Below are positions 25,575 through 34,422 of a DNA stretch of 64,000 bases, piece after piece (position 1 is the first letter of the stretch; each line of letters begins with the position of its first letter). The notes under the pieces were generated by a model. It saw only the letters and a program-made list of their open reading frames with translations. It was not told where the DNA came from and ran no database searches. Source of the DNA: Acinetobacter oleivorans DR1. Its GTDB lineage: Bacteria > Pseudomonadota > Gammaproteobacteria > Pseudomonadales > Moraxellaceae. Both the position numbers and the translations under genes were made by a program. The stretch is taken from contig NC_014259.1 of NCBI RefSeq assembly GCF_000196795.1, forward strand, positions 2,294,001-2,358,000. Reading direction: 5' to 3'.

Positions 25575-26486
25575 ATGCAATCTTTTTATCTCATCATTCA
25601 AATATTTTTAGCACTCGCTTTCGGCTATTTTCTAGCACCCAAACTATCTTTAAATATCCAAAAGTTTATTTTTAAAATACTGCCCTATTTTTCTTATATT
25701 CTCTTAGCAAGTGTAGCTTTAGAATTAACACTAGCACTTGATCAAATTGAGAATCCTTCTGCCATACTTCCACCCGCTATTATTATTGCACTTACCACAT
25801 CTTTTGGTTCTTTCTTTACCTGTTTATTGGCTTATACAATTTTTGATAAACAAAGTGTCAAAGGCAAAATTTCACTTCAACTTTTTGTAAATGCTTTAAA
25901 AAATATTGCAAAGGCCTTTCTTGCTTTAGGCGTCGGTGTTCTATTAGGAGCTATTGCCACTCAATTCAATTCACATATAGCCTTTAATAGTTGGTATTTA
26001 TTATTACTCTTTATTTTCTTAATTGGTATTGAACTTGCCTTCACTCATTTCAACCGTACGTGGTTAAGCTGGAAGATTTTAATTGTACCTTTGGCTGCAT
26101 TTATCGGCTCATGTATAGCGGGCTTCTTTAACTACTTTTTGCTTAGCAAGCATTTTGCACTGAATGAGACGTTAGCATTAGCACAAGGTTATGGCTGGTA
26201 TTCAATGTCAGGGATCTTATTTACGCAATTACACTCAGCAGAACTAGGTGGTATTGCATTATTAACTGATTTATTTAGAGAAATTGTGGCTATATTTTTA
26301 ATGTATACAATGGGATGGCGTTTTCCACGCCCTGCTATCTCAAGTGCTGGCGCAACGTCAATGGATGTTACCTTAGCCATGGTAAAACAGTCATGCGGTA
26401 CACATTATGTACCACATGCCATGATGAGCGGCTTATTATTAAGCCTACTCGCCCCACTATTAATTAGCTTATTCCTAAATTTTTAA
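25575..26486 (+). CDS. lysO: LysO-family lysine exporter (DUF340)
   Basis: A 303-residue inner-membrane protein with about eight hydrophobic helices. E. coli LysO (YbjE, 299 residues) exports L-lysine and its toxic analogue thialysine. The conserved C-terminal half is recognisable: GYGWYSMSGILFTQL, then LGGIALLTDLFREI and SAGATSMDVTLAMVKQSCG, and a last hydrophobic helix. The start directly opens the first membrane helix, as in the family, so I keep the ATG at 25575 even though a hairpin crowds it and no normal ribosome site is visible. The gene ends convergent with pyrF and overlaps it by 4 bases. Lysine specificity is inferred from family only. Confidence 0.85.
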   Translation: MQSFYLIIQIFLALAFGYFLAPKLSLNIQKFIFKILPYFSYILLASVALELTLALDQIENPSAILPPAIIIALTTSFGSFFTCLLAYTIFDKQSVKGKISLQLFVNALKNIAKAFLALGVGVLLGAIATQFNSHIAFNSWYLLLLFIFLIGIELAFTHFNRTWLSWKILIVPLAAFIGSCIAGFFNYFLLSKHFALNETLALAQGYGWYSMSGILFTQLHSAELGGIALLTDLFREIVAIFLMYTMGWRFPRPAISSAGATSMDVTLAMVKQSCGTHYVPHAMMSGLLLSLLAPLLISLFLNF

Positions 26487-27166
26487 GCAATTGAACTAAG
26501 AATAGACTTCAACATTTCTGTTGGATTTTCTGCTTTAGTAATTGGTCGACCAATAACCAAGTGTGTAGAACCATCAAGCATAGCCTGCTTCGGAGTCACA
26601 ATACGTTTTTGGTCGTCCGCATTTGAACCTTCTGGACGAATACCAGGTGTTACTAAAGAGAAGTCTTGTCCAATCAATTCACGTAGAATTTTAGCTTCTT
26701 GTGCAGAACAAACCACACCATCTAATCCACTTTCTTTAGTGAGTTTAGCTAAGCGTTTTACCTGCTCTACTGGCTCAACATCTAGACCAATATCTTTTAA
26801 ATCTTCACGGCCCATTGAAGTTAGCACAGTTACCGCAATTAATTGAGTTTGATAGTTACCTGCTTTTAAGCGTTCTACAGAAGTTTCCATCATTTTACGG
26901 CCGCCTGAAGCATGGACGTTGACCATCCACACGCCTAGATCAGCTGCTGCACAAACAGCCTGAGCGGTAGTATTTGGAATATCATGAAATTTAAGATCAA
27001 GAAAAACTTCAAAGTTTTGTTCTTGAAGTTTTTTTACAACAGATGGGCCTTCATGAGTAAAAAGCTCTTTACCCACTTTTACACGACATAAAGTAGGATC
27101 AAGTTGTTCAACAATTTTTAAAGCGTCATATTGGCTTTTTGCATCTAACGCAACAATGATACTCAA
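26483..27166 (-). CDS. pyrF: Orotidine 5'-phosphate decarboxylase
   Basis: PyrF converts OMP to UMP, the last step of de novo pyrimidine synthesis, in the cytoplasm. The active-site block DLKFHDIPNTTAQAV (Lys-Asp-Lys network, with VALDAK at the N-terminus) and PGIRP near the C-terminus, which binds phosphate, are intact. The frame opens at 27184, but the TTG at 27166 starts exactly at SIIVALD, where I recall Acinetobacter PyrF beginning, and GGAAGAAAG lies before it; this gives 227 residues. Monocistronic; converges on lysO with a 4-base overlap. Confidence 0.93.
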   Translation of the reverse strand: MSIIVALDAKSQYDALKIVEQLDPTLCRVKVGKELFTHEGPSVVKKLQEQNFEVFLDLKFHDIPNTTAQAVCAAADLGVWMVNVHASGGRKMMETSVERLKAGNYQTQLIAVTVLTSMGREDLKDIGLDVEPVEQVKRLAKLTKESGLDGVVCSAQEAKILRELIGQDFSLVTPGIRPEGSNADDQKRIVTPKQAMLDGSTHLVIGRPITKAENPTEMLKSILSSIA

Positions 27167-27329
27167 GAGACTTTCTTCCATCATATAAAATCAGCATCAT
27201 TATAATAGACAAGTCATCAAGTAATAAAGAAATGTATAAGGAAGGCTTTCAAATTTAGAGACAATAATGTTATGGGGACTTATTTTTAGAAAAATACAAA
27301 GAAGAACAGGCGAATAAATTAAGGAATTT

Positions 27330-27359
27330 ACTACTCTTTACCCGTAAATAAAGAGTAGT
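27330..27359 (-). terminator. Hairpin after lapA
   Basis: A perfect 11-base inverted repeat ACTACTCTTTA/TAAAGAGTAGT (27330-27340, 27349-27359) with an 8-base loop lies 8 bases past the lapA stop codon. The T-tract after it is weak. Confidence 0.7.
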
Positions 27360-27366
27360 GTTCAAA

Positions 27367-27732
27367 TTATAACGGAGTAGAGTTTTTATCTTGGGGATAA
27401 ACATCTAAAACGGTTTTTTCATGTCTTACATTCGCAGCGGCTTCTGCTGCTGCTAATTGAGCACTTTGAATCTGTTCTTTTCTCAAATGGTCAATATCTT
27501 TGCGAAGACGTTTAATTTCCCAGCCTTTTTGAAATACTCTGAAAACTTGCACGCCTAACAAAAGACCAACCACTGTTCCAAGCACCAATGTGAGTAGCAA
27601 TAATAAGCCTAAACGCATAGCTGGAACTTGGGTAAATAACAAATCAACAGACAGCTCTGTTGGATTTTGCAATACAAGTGCTAAAGAATAACCAAATACA
27701 ACAATAAGCAATGCAATTAAAATATAACGCAT
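27367..27732 (-). CDS. lapA: LapA family inner-membrane protein (lipopolysaccharide assembly, DUF1049)
   Basis: A 121-residue protein with two N-terminal membrane helices (about residues 3-22 and 42-65) and a cytoplasmic coiled-coil tail rich in Lys, Arg and Glu (KRLRKDIDHLRKEQIQ). This is the LapA/YciS layout. In E. coli LapA works with LapB in controlling LpxC degradation and LPS levels. The start ATG at 27732 has GGGG 5 bases upstream; an in-frame GTG 2 codons earlier is less likely. It follows ihfB, 25 bases away, as in many gammaproteobacteria, where lapB normally comes next; lapB is not in this window. Confidence 0.82.
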   Translation of the reverse strand: MRYILIALLIVVFGYSLALVLQNPTELSVDLLFTQVPAMRLGLLLLLTLVLGTVVGLLLGVQVFRVFQKGWEIKRLRKDIDHLRKEQIQSAQLAAAEAAANVRHEKTVLDVYPQDKNSTPL

Positions 27733-27757
27733 AGGCACCCCGCTTATAAATTTTTAT

Positions 27758-28060
27758 TTATTTCCCGGATTCGTTGACTGCATCACGCAGTGCTTTACCC
27801 GGTTTGAAATGTGGAACAGCTTTAGCTGCCACTTCTACTGATCTTCCTGTTTTAGGATTACGACCAACTCTTGGATCACGGTGGTGTAAAGCAAAGCTAC
27901 CGAAACCACGGATTTCAATTCGATTATCAGTTGATAGGGCCTCTATCATTTGATCAATCATAATTTTAACCGCCTCTTCCACCAAAGGTTCAGCTAAGTG
28001 TGGGTTTTTCAGCGCAATGCGTTCAATCAAATCAGACTTATTAAGAGCTTCAGTAGTCAT
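27758..28060 (-). CDS. ihfB: Integration host factor subunit beta
   Basis: IHF-beta, 100 residues, a DNA-bending HU-family protein that pairs with IHF-alpha. The signature GFGSFALHHRDPRVGRNPKT at the DNA-binding arm (about residues 46-65) with the conserved Pro that wedges into the minor groove is unmistakable, although the wording here departs slightly from E. coli. It is preceded by rpsA in the same direction, the usual arrangement, with GAGGT before the ATG. IHF is relevant to the sigma-54 promoters in this window, since such promoters often need IHF bending. Regulation probably by readthrough from rpsA plus its own promoter. Confidence 0.96.
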   Translation of the reverse strand: MTTEALNKSDLIERIALKNPHLAEPLVEEAVKIMIDQMIEALSTDNRIEIRGFGSFALHHRDPRVGRNPKTGRSVEVAAKAVPHFKPGKALRDAVNESGK

Positions 28061-28115
28061 CTACGACCTCGTTATTTATTGCTACTCTATGTCGTCTGAT
28101 AATAACCTGTTTAAA

Positions 28116-28160
28116 TACAAAACGGTAGCGCAGTATGTTGAATACTAGGCTACCGTTTAC
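28116..28160 (-). terminator. Hairpin between rpsA and ihfB
   Basis: Long hairpin with outer arms AAACGGTAGC/GCTACCGTTT (28120-28129, 28149-28158) and an inner AGTAT/ATACT stem, followed on the minus strand by TTTTGTATTT. Probably the rpsA terminator, which ihfB transcription must pass or bypass from its own promoter. Confidence 0.75.
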
Positions 28161-28216
28161 AGTAATTTGTATAAAAAGTACAATTCCGTTACATGAAACT
28201 GTACTTTGTTAACCTA

Positions 28217-29890
28217 TTACTTCATTTGTGCTTTAATCAAATCACCAATAGTCTTAGGACCATTTTCTTGATTTGTTGTTGCTGTACGCAAGCTAGCAAC
28301 TGCTTCTTTCTCTTCAGCTTCGTCTTTTGCTTTAACAGACAAGTTGATAGAGCGAGATTTACGATCAACGTTGATGATTTTCGCTTCAACTTCTTGACCA
28401 ACTTCTAAGAATTTAGTTGCATCTTCAACGCGGTCACGGTTGATTTCAGAAGCTTTAAGAGTAGCTTCTACTTCGTCAGCCAACTTAACAGTTGCGCCAC
28501 GAGCATCAACTGCAGTTACAGTACCTTTAACTAAAGCACCGCGTTCGTTAGCAGCTAAGAAATCATTGAACGGATCGCTGTTCAATTGCTTGATACCAAG
28601 GCTGATACGGTTACCTTCAGCGTCTACAGACAAGATAACAGCTTCAACAGTGTCACCTTTCTTGTAACGACGAATAGCTTCTTCACCTTGCTCGTTCCAA
28701 GAAATATCAGACAAGTGTACTAAACCGTCGATACCGCCGTTCAAGCCAATGAAGATACCAAAGTCAGTGATAGACTTGATAGTACCAGATACTTTTTCGC
28801 CTTTCTCATGAGCTTTAGCAAACTCTTCCCATGGGTTAGCACGAGTTTGTTTGATACCAAGGCTGATACGACGACGTTCTTCGTCAACTTCAAGAACCAT
28901 AACATCAACTTCATCACCAATCTGAACAACTTTAGATGGGTGGATGTTTTTGTTAGTGTGGTCCATTTCAGAAACGTGAACTAAACCTTCAACGCCTTCA
29001 GCGATTTCAGCGAAACAACCGTAGTCAGTTAAGTTAGTTACACGAGCTTTAACGATAGAACCTTTAGGGTAACGGCTCATGATCGCTAACCATGGATCTT
29101 CGCCTAATTGCTTAAGGCCTAAAGATACGCGGTTACGCTCACGGTCAAATTTAAGTACTTTAACAGTAACTTCTTGACCAACTTCAACAACTTCTGAAGG
29201 GTGCTTGATACGTTTCCAAGCCATATCTGTGATATGGAGAAGACCGTCAATACCGCCAAGATCAACGAATGCACCGTAATCAGTAAGATTTTTGATTGTA
29301 CCTGTAACTGTTTGACCTTCTTCAAGTTGAGCAAGTAATGCTTCACGGTCAGCAGAAGATTCAGCTTCCATAACAGCACGACGAGATACAACAACGTTAT
29401 TACGTTTAGCATCAAGTTTGATTACTTTAAACTCTAACTCTTTACCTTCAAGGTGAGTAGTGTCACGGATAGGACGAGTGTCAACTAATGAACCTGGTAA
29501 GAATGCACGAACAGGACCGATGTCAACAGTGAAACCGCCTTTAACTTTACCAGAGATAACACCAGTAACGATTTCGCCATCTTCAAAGATTTTTTCAAGT
29601 TTAGTCCAAGTTTCAGCACGCTTAGCTTTTTCACGTGATAAAACTGTTTGACCCATACCGTTGTCAAGAGCTTCAACAACTACGTCAACAGTATCACCAA
29701 CCTGAACTTCAAGTTCACGTTGTTCATTTAAAAATTCAGCACGGTCAACAATGCCTTCAGACTTTAGGCCAGTGTCAACAGTTACCCAGTCGCTATCGAT
29801 GTTTACAACAACACCTTGGATGACTGCACCCTTTTCAACGTTGAGGTTTAATTCACTTTCTTCAAAGAGGGCTGCAAAAGATTCGGTCAT
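28217..29890 (-). CDS. rpsA: 30S ribosomal protein S1
   Basis: Ribosomal protein S1, 557 residues, with six S1 RNA-binding repeats in tandem; it holds mRNA on the small subunit during initiation. The repeated motif is visible several times as VxGxVxxxxxxGxFVxxxxxxxGLVHxS, e.g. TDYGAFVDLGGIDGLLHIT near residue 205 and TDFGIFIGLNGGIDGLVHLS near 375. N-terminal ESFAALFEESE is standard. CAGGTA lies before the ATG. The gene sits between cmk and ihfB, the common gammaproteobacterial order. High expression is expected. Confidence 0.98.
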   Translation of the reverse strand: MTESFAALFEESELNLNVEKGAVIQGVVVNIDSDWVTVDTGLKSEGIVDRAEFLNEQRELEVQVGDTVDVVVEALDNGMGQTVLSREKAKRAETWTKLEKIFEDGEIVTGVISGKVKGGFTVDIGPVRAFLPGSLVDTRPIRDTTHLEGKELEFKVIKLDAKRNNVVVSRRAVMEAESSADREALLAQLEEGQTVTGTIKNLTDYGAFVDLGGIDGLLHITDMAWKRIKHPSEVVEVGQEVTVKVLKFDRERNRVSLGLKQLGEDPWLAIMSRYPKGSIVKARVTNLTDYGCFAEIAEGVEGLVHVSEMDHTNKNIHPSKVVQIGDEVDVMVLEVDEERRRISLGIKQTRANPWEEFAKAHEKGEKVSGTIKSITDFGIFIGLNGGIDGLVHLSDISWNEQGEEAIRRYKKGDTVEAVILSVDAEGNRISLGIKQLNSDPFNDFLAANERGALVKGTVTAVDARGATVKLADEVEATLKASEINRDRVEDATKFLEVGQEVEAKIINVDRKSRSINLSVKAKDEAEEKEAVASLRTATTNQENGPKTIGDLIKAQMK

Positions 29891-30001
29891 GATATACCTG
29901 ATAAATTCAGCGGTCTTGGATCAGACAAGGCCGGTTTAGTTAAGTATCAACATAGTCTTTATAGACTGATCAAGCTATGCGTCAACTGATAATTCTATTT
30001 G

Positions 30002-30682
30002 CTAAATGGTACGGCTATCGACATAATCAACCATCAACTTAAATACCTGATCGATCGTTAATTCCGAACTATCAATGATATAAGCGTCTTTGGCTGGCTT
30101 GAGCGGAGCAACTTCTCGCTCCATATCTCTTTTGTCACGCGCCTGTATATTAGCTAAAATGTCGTTTATTTTAGCATCTAGGCCCATGCCCTGCAACTGT
30201 TTTACTCTTCGCTCAGCACGTGACTCAGCCGAAGCAGTCAGATAAATTTTTGCATTTGCTTCTGGAAAAATAGCTGTAGCCATATCACGGCCATCTGCAA
30301 CTAAGCCAGGTTGTTGTGCAAAAGCTCTTTGTCTCTCAAATAATGCCTGTCTAAGTTCAGGAATTGCCGCAACCTTCGATGCATATTCACCCACACGTTC
30401 TGTACGAATTGTTTGAGATACATCTTCGCCATCTAGAAAAACTAGAATGCCTGCTGCGGAAGTTTCAAATTTAATATCCAATTGACGTGCATATTGAATA
30501 CATTCGTCAAGTTGACTGTCTAATTTCTCTAATAAATCGTGTTTATGTAATGACAACCCTAATAAACGATATAAGGCACCAGAATCGAGTAAATGATATT
30601 GATAATATGCTGCAAGTTTTGCTGCCAATGTTCCTTTACCCGAACCACTCGGACCATCAATAGTAATAATTTGAACTGTCAT
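30002..30682 (-). CDS. cmk: Cytidylate kinase
   Basis: Phosphorylates CMP and dCMP with ATP in the cytoplasm. The P-loop ITIDGPSGSGKGTLAAKLA is at residues 5-23, and LDSGALYRLLGL and VADGRDMATAIFPEA follow at expected places, with the lid RRVKQLQGMG. The length of 226 residues is typical. The frame opens at a TTG (30703), inside the preceding gene, but the ATG at 30682 begins the family-standard text and has a GAGAG site, so it is used. It stands directly before rpsA and after a SRPBCC gene with a 10-base gap. Confidence 0.96.
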   Translation of the reverse strand: MTVQIITIDGPSGSGKGTLAAKLAAYYQYHLLDSGALYRLLGLSLHKHDLLEKLDSQLDECIQYARQLDIKFETSAAGILVFLDGEDVSQTIRTERVGEYASKVAAIPELRQALFERQRAFAQQPGLVADGRDMATAIFPEANAKIYLTASAESRAERRVKQLQGMGLDAKINDILANIQARDKRDMEREVAPLKPAKDAYIIDSSELTIDQVFKLMVDYVDSRTI

Positions 30683-30692
30683 TGAACTCTCA

Positions 30693-31133
30693 CTAAGAAG
30701 CAACTGCTTTAGCTAATCTCGAAAAGCCTAGTGTAATGGCTAGTTTTAGCTGTGCAAGGATTAATTTACTTACCACTGGAGCTTTTGCCGTTAACTCGAT
30801 GCGATATGTAACTAAAGTTATGTATGGGGTGATTTCAGAAAACTCGATTCGACCTAAATGGTGTTTAATCAAAGGATTGTCTATTAATTTATATTCAATG
30901 CTTTTATTTTCTTCAAGCAAGGTAATTTCTTCTTTAATTGGCTTGATTGGGCCAAACCCCATACGACGAACTGAACCTAAACCATCAGGTCTTTTAGAAT
31001 CTGCTGAATCTTTCACACGTACAACTTGTAATGGTGCAAAAGCAGTATTGTAAGTTGCATGTTTAGAAAGCAAATTAAATACGTCACTAAGAGGAGCATT
31101 AAATTCTTTTTTTACGGTAATTACATTACGCAT
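30693..31133 (-). CDS. SRPBCC (START-like) family protein
   Basis: A 146-residue protein of the SRPBCC superfamily (polyketide cyclase/START-like), whose helix-grip fold binds hydrophobic ligands. The pattern is seen as ITVKKEFNAPLSDVFNLLS at the N-terminus, a middle beta sheet with GSVRRMGFGPIKPIKEEI, and a C-terminal long helix. The ATG at 31133 has AAGGAA 7 bases upstream, better than the ATG at 31157. Its role is unknown; it lies between tadA and cmk, all in the same direction. The C-terminal helix ends ... LGFSRLAKAVAS, hydrophobic enough to contact lipid. Confidence 0.8.
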   Translation of the reverse strand: MRNVITVKKEFNAPLSDVFNLLSKHATYNTAFAPLQVVRVKDSADSKRPDGLGSVRRMGFGPIKPIKEEITLLEENKSIEYKLIDNPLIKHHLGRIEFSEITPYITLVTYRIELTAKAPVVSKLILAQLKLAITLGFSRLAKAVAS

Positions 31134-31200
31134 TGAATATTCCTTATTAAAAAACATGGCAGTAAAATCGCGTTAGTTTGCCATAAGCTCGTGTTACTTT

Positions 31201-31704
31201 TTAATCATTTAAGGACGTTTTCTGTTGTTTTTCTTGTTTCTTTTGCTCGCGTCTTTGTTTAAAAAAATGACTGAGTTGTTGGGCACATTTTTCTTGTAAA
31301 CAACCTTGTTGAAAGGTAAACCGATGATTGTAATAACCATCTTGTAGTAACTGACGAGCACTTACCAATGAACCTGCTTTAGGTTCTGTTGTACCAAAAA
31401 CCACATGTTTAATTCTTGCATGTACTAATGCACCTACGCACATTGTGCATGGTTCAAGAGTGACATATAAAGTCGCATCGTCAGGTAATCGATAATTATT
31501 TAATGATAAGCATGCTGCACGGATAGCTTGAATTTCTGCATGTGCAGTTGGGTCTAACAAACTAATTGGAGCATTATAGCCAGATCCAATCACTCGATTT
31601 TGGCTTACTACAATCGCACCAACAGGAATTTCACCCTGCTGTGCAGCTAATTCAGCTTGCTCGTAAGCAAGCTGCATCCAGTATTCATCACTAAATTCAG
31701 TCAT
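31201..31704 (-). CDS. tadA: tRNA adenosine(34) deaminase TadA
   Basis: Deaminates adenosine 34 to inosine in tRNA-Arg(ACG). Zinc-binding residues are in HAEIQAIRAA (His, catalytic Glu, about residue 55) and PCTMCVGAL (two Cys, about residue 87-90), the cytidine/deoxycytidylate deaminase pattern. Length 167 is typical. The Lys/Gln-rich tail (QRREQKKQEKQQ) is a harmless extension. The gene starts 5 bases after the upstream acyl-CoA gene and has no clear ribosome site, suggesting translational coupling. Confidence 0.95.
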   Translation of the reverse strand: MTEFSDEYWMQLAYEQAELAAQQGEIPVGAIVVSQNRVIGSGYNAPISLLDPTAHAEIQAIRAACLSLNNYRLPDDATLYVTLEPCTMCVGALVHARIKHVVFGTTEPKAGSLVSARQLLQDGYYNHRFTFQQGCLQEKCAQQLSHFFKQRREQKKQEKQQKTSLND

Positions 31705-31709
31705 GTATT

Positions 31710-32834
31710 TTAGGTGATCACACCGTGTTGTCTAAGTAACGCATTCCAGCTATCTATTGAAGTCACTGGCGGACAATCAGCTAATATGCCTCTTAAGCTT
31801 AAGTCTTCACATGGTTTCCATTCTGGTGATAAATCTTTATCAACTAACCGTGCACGAACCCCTTCAACAAAGTCAGGATGACGAATTTTCCACTCAGAGA
31901 TCTGAGCTTCAAGATCAAAAACCTCATCCCAAGAATGTATCTGTTTACCCCATTGCCACAACAACCAAGTGATCGCCGCAGTACTAGGAGATCCTTTTTG
32001 TAAGTTCTCACTCGCTTGACGTAACCAGTCACTGCTCGCATCACGCAAACTCACAATAGCTTGATAATCTTGTTCAAAATTAAAACCGCGGCAAACGCTA
32101 TGAATCACATCAAGTGAGTTTTGTAATGGACCTGCCGCAACCGGACGATGCAAACTATTTAAAGTATCATCAATTGCGCGGAAATCCCCTGCAGGATAAT
32201 GAGCCCAATTAATATTTAAAACTTTTTGCAAAACATTATCACGTTGTGCTTCACAAATGTGTGTTGCCCAACCGATGCTATATGCTCCAGCGGCTGTCAT
32301 GATTGAACCAGTTAAACCAGTAAACAACCCTATTGGACCACGATCTGCTAAGAAGCGGCTCGCCCCTACATCCGGATATAAACCAATATTAATTTCAGGC
32401 ATTGCCAGACGAGAATATGGAGTTACTAAACGGAATGGTGCTGCCATAAACAAGCCCAAACCACCACCCATAACATAGCCTTCGCCCCAAACAACTACAG
32501 GCTTAGCATAATTATGTAAGAGTAAATCTAAAGCATATTCTTGCTGGAAAAACTTATTCGCTGTGTCTACTTCTTGATTGATAACAAGTTGACGTAATTT
32601 TCTAACATCACCACCTGCACAAAAAGCTTTTGGTGTTGTTGAATCTAACCAAATTGCTTTAACGTTCTCATCATCACGGAAATCTTCAAATACCCGTAAT
32701 AATGCCGTTACGATTGATTCATCTAAAGCATGCAATGATTTAGGACGATTCAAACGTACTATACGCCAGCCGTTTTTTGCTTCTTCGACCACCAAGTCCG
32801 GGTGATAGTTATTTAGATTGGGAGAGTTCATCAT
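31710..32834 (-). CDS. Enoyl-CoA hydratase/isomerase family protein, 3-hydroxyisobutyryl-CoA hydrolase type
   Basis: A 374-residue crotonase-fold enzyme. The oxyanion hole is formed by HALDES and CAGGDVRKL (residues about 72-80), and GGGLGLFMAAPFRLV plus MPEINIGLYPDVGASRFL (catalytic Glu and Asp) match 3-hydroxyisobutyryl-CoA hydrolases (ECH_2 family) better than plain hydratases. Such enzymes release 3-hydroxyisobutyrate in valine breakdown, but related proteins act on other acyl-CoA thioesters. No valine pathway genes lie around it; the neighbours are ung and tadA. Its first ATG overlaps the ung stop codon (ATGATGA), a coupling arrangement. Confidence 0.83.
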   Translation of the reverse strand: MMNSPNLNNYHPDLVVEEAKNGWRIVRLNRPKSLHALDESIVTALLRVFEDFRDDENVKAIWLDSTTPKAFCAGGDVRKLRQLVINQEVDTANKFFQQEYALDLLLHNYAKPVVVWGEGYVMGGGLGLFMAAPFRLVTPYSRLAMPEINIGLYPDVGASRFLADRGPIGLFTGLTGSIMTAAGAYSIGWATHICEAQRDNVLQKVLNINWAHYPAGDFRAIDDTLNSLHRPVAAGPLQNSLDVIHSVCRGFNFEQDYQAIVSLRDASSDWLRQASENLQKGSPSTAAITWLLWQWGKQIHSWDEVFDLEAQISEWKIRHPDFVEGVRARLVDKDLSPEWKPCEDLSLRGILADCPPVTSIDSWNALLRQHGVIT

Positions 32835-33544
32835 GCGTCCAATTGCCAGTCTATGGGCTCAATGCCATGTTGTTTCAAATATTGATTTGTTTTTGAGAAC
32901 ACTTTGCATCCAAAAAAACCACCTCTGTTTGCAGCAAGGGGCGATGGATGTGCAGCGGTTAAAACCAAGTGTTTATCTCTATTTATACGTTGTCCTTTGC
33001 GCTGTGCATAAGCACCCCACAAAATAAATACTATATGCTCTCTTTGCTCATTCAGGACATCAATGACTTCATCAGTAAATGCTTCCCAACCTTGCTTTTG
33101 ATGTGAGGTTGGCTGTCCAGCTTCAACAGTAAGCACACTGTTCAGTAAAAGTACACCTTGCGTAGCCCATTTCGTTAAGTCGCCATGACGAGGAGCTGGA
33201 ATACCCAAATCTGTATGTAATTCATGAAAAATATTACGTAAAGATGGTGGTAATGCAATACCTTTTTGAACGGAGAAACTTAATCCATTTGCTTGGTTTG
33301 GTCCATGATATGGATCTTGTCCAAGAATAACGACCTTCACATCAGCCAATGGTGTCGTATTTAGAGCACTAAAGATTTGTTTACTCGGTGGATATATTAT
33401 TTTTTGTGCTTGTTTCTCTTGAAATAAGAAGTCGCGCAAATTATCCATTTGAGGGCTTAACAAAAAAGGCGCTAAAGATATTTTCCAGCTTTCTTCTAAT
33501 TGAACTTTACTGAGTTTATCTTGCTGTTGCTCAGTTAATTGCAT
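32831..33544 (-). CDS. ung: Uracil-DNA glycosylase
   Basis: Family 1 UNG removes uracil from DNA. Motif 1 GQDPYHGPNQANGLSFSV (about residue 64-81) carries the catalytic Asp, and HPSPLAANRGGF near residue 200 is the second motif with the catalytic His. I choose the second ATG (33544), because AGGA, 8 bases upstream, overlaps the first ATG (33553); this gives 237 residues. It is the first gene of a likely run ung - acyl-CoA gene - tadA - SRPBCC - cmk. Confidence 0.96.
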   Translation of the reverse strand: MQLTEQQQDKLSKVQLEESWKISLAPFLLSPQMDNLRDFLFQEKQAQKIIYPPSKQIFSALNTTPLADVKVVILGQDPYHGPNQANGLSFSVQKGIALPPSLRNIFHELHTDLGIPAPRHGDLTKWATQGVLLLNSVLTVEAGQPTSHQKQGWEAFTDEVIDVLNEQREHIVFILWGAYAQRKGQRINRDKHLVLTAAHPSPLAANRGGFFGCKVFSKTNQYLKQHGIEPIDWQLDA

Positions 33545-33597
33545 TAATGTCATCCTAGATCAATTTTCAATTCTACAAATACTGTAAGTAATTCGAT

Positions 33598-34194
33598 TTA
33601 TACTTCGACTTGTAAATCAACTTGAGGATTATTAAATTTAATCCCATTTTTCAAGTCTTCATACATTTGAGGATTTGCCCACTCTATCTGGATTTGTTCT
33701 GAAAAAATAATTCCATCGAGACTTAAAATCCCCATTTGTTCATTTTGAATATCTTCAATAAAGCTTTGTGCATATCCAGTATCAGTCTCATGAACAATAA
33801 CTGAATAAACCTCAACATCACCTTCCCCATTTTGAGTGATGGTTGATTGTAAAACTTGCTGAGCTAGATAAAAGAAAATACGTGAAAACTGTTCAGCCGA
33901 AGGTGAAACAGGTAAAGAAATCCAACGAGCACTAAAAGTCTGACAAGCATCAATGTATTGAGAATCATCTTTTTCCCAAAAACAGATTGCATGATCAAAG
34001 CTGTCAATAAGGTCTTTTATTACTCCTTTTAGAAGCCCAAAATCATAAACCATTTGTCCATGATCTAATTTCGAAGCTTTAAGCAATAATTCGACTTTAT
34101 AGCTATGTCCATGAATTGATCGCTTACAACGATCCGATGTACAGTTACGTACAACATGTGCATTTTCAAACTTAAATAACTTACGAATTAACAT
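33598..34194 (-). CDS. 6-pyruvoyltetrahydropterin/6-carboxytetrahydropterin synthase family protein (QueD-like)
   Basis: A zinc enzyme of the QueD/PTPS family, usually making 6-carboxy-5,6,7,8-tetrahydropterin for queuosine. Zinc ligands are H13, H28 and H30 (NAH and IHGHSY), C23 sits five residues before H28 and may be the catalytic Cys, FDHAICF and VHETDTGYA supply the rest of the relay. At 198 residues it is much longer than E. coli QueD (121), with a middle section and a C-terminal tail that I cannot assign. Start ATG 34194 lacks a good ribosome site. It is not near other queuosine genes. The pterin role is likely; the extra length leaves the exact product open. Confidence 0.78.
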   Translation of the reverse strand: MLIRKLFKFENAHVVRNCTSDRCKRSIHGHSYKVELLLKASKLDHGQMVYDFGLLKGVIKDLIDSFDHAICFWEKDDSQYIDACQTFSARWISLPVSPSAEQFSRIFFYLAQQVLQSTITQNGEGDVEVYSVIVHETDTGYAQSFIEDIQNEQMGILSLDGIIFSEQIQIEWANPQMYEDLKNGIKFNNPQVDLQVEV

Positions 34195-34313
34195 GTGCCA
34201 AATCGATCATTCCTTCTAGGAACATTATTATAAAGCAAAAGACGAAAACTTCGCACCACTTTTCAATTAGAAACAATTAGCGAAAAGTATGATAAGACTT
34301 GTGAAGAAATATT

Positions 34314-34345
34314 GAAGATAAATATATAGAAAATTTATCTTCATT
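34314..34345 (-). terminator. Possible terminator after gspK
   Basis: A perfect 10-base inverted repeat GAAGATAAAT/ATTTATCTTC (34314-34323, 34333-34342) with a 9-base loop lies about 80 bases after the gspK stop codon. On the minus strand the following run is weak; on the plus strand it is TTTTATTT. Confidence 0.45.
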
Positions 34346-34422
34346 TTATTTAATCATCAGAGAAGTTTCTAAATATGACTTTTTAACAACATGATAAAAA
34401 CAAATAAACTAAAATTTTTCAA

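Noticed and set aside
28116..28160. Hairpin between rpsA and ihfB as an S1 autoregulatory element
   Set aside because: It lies after rpsA, not in its leader, and fits a terminator better.
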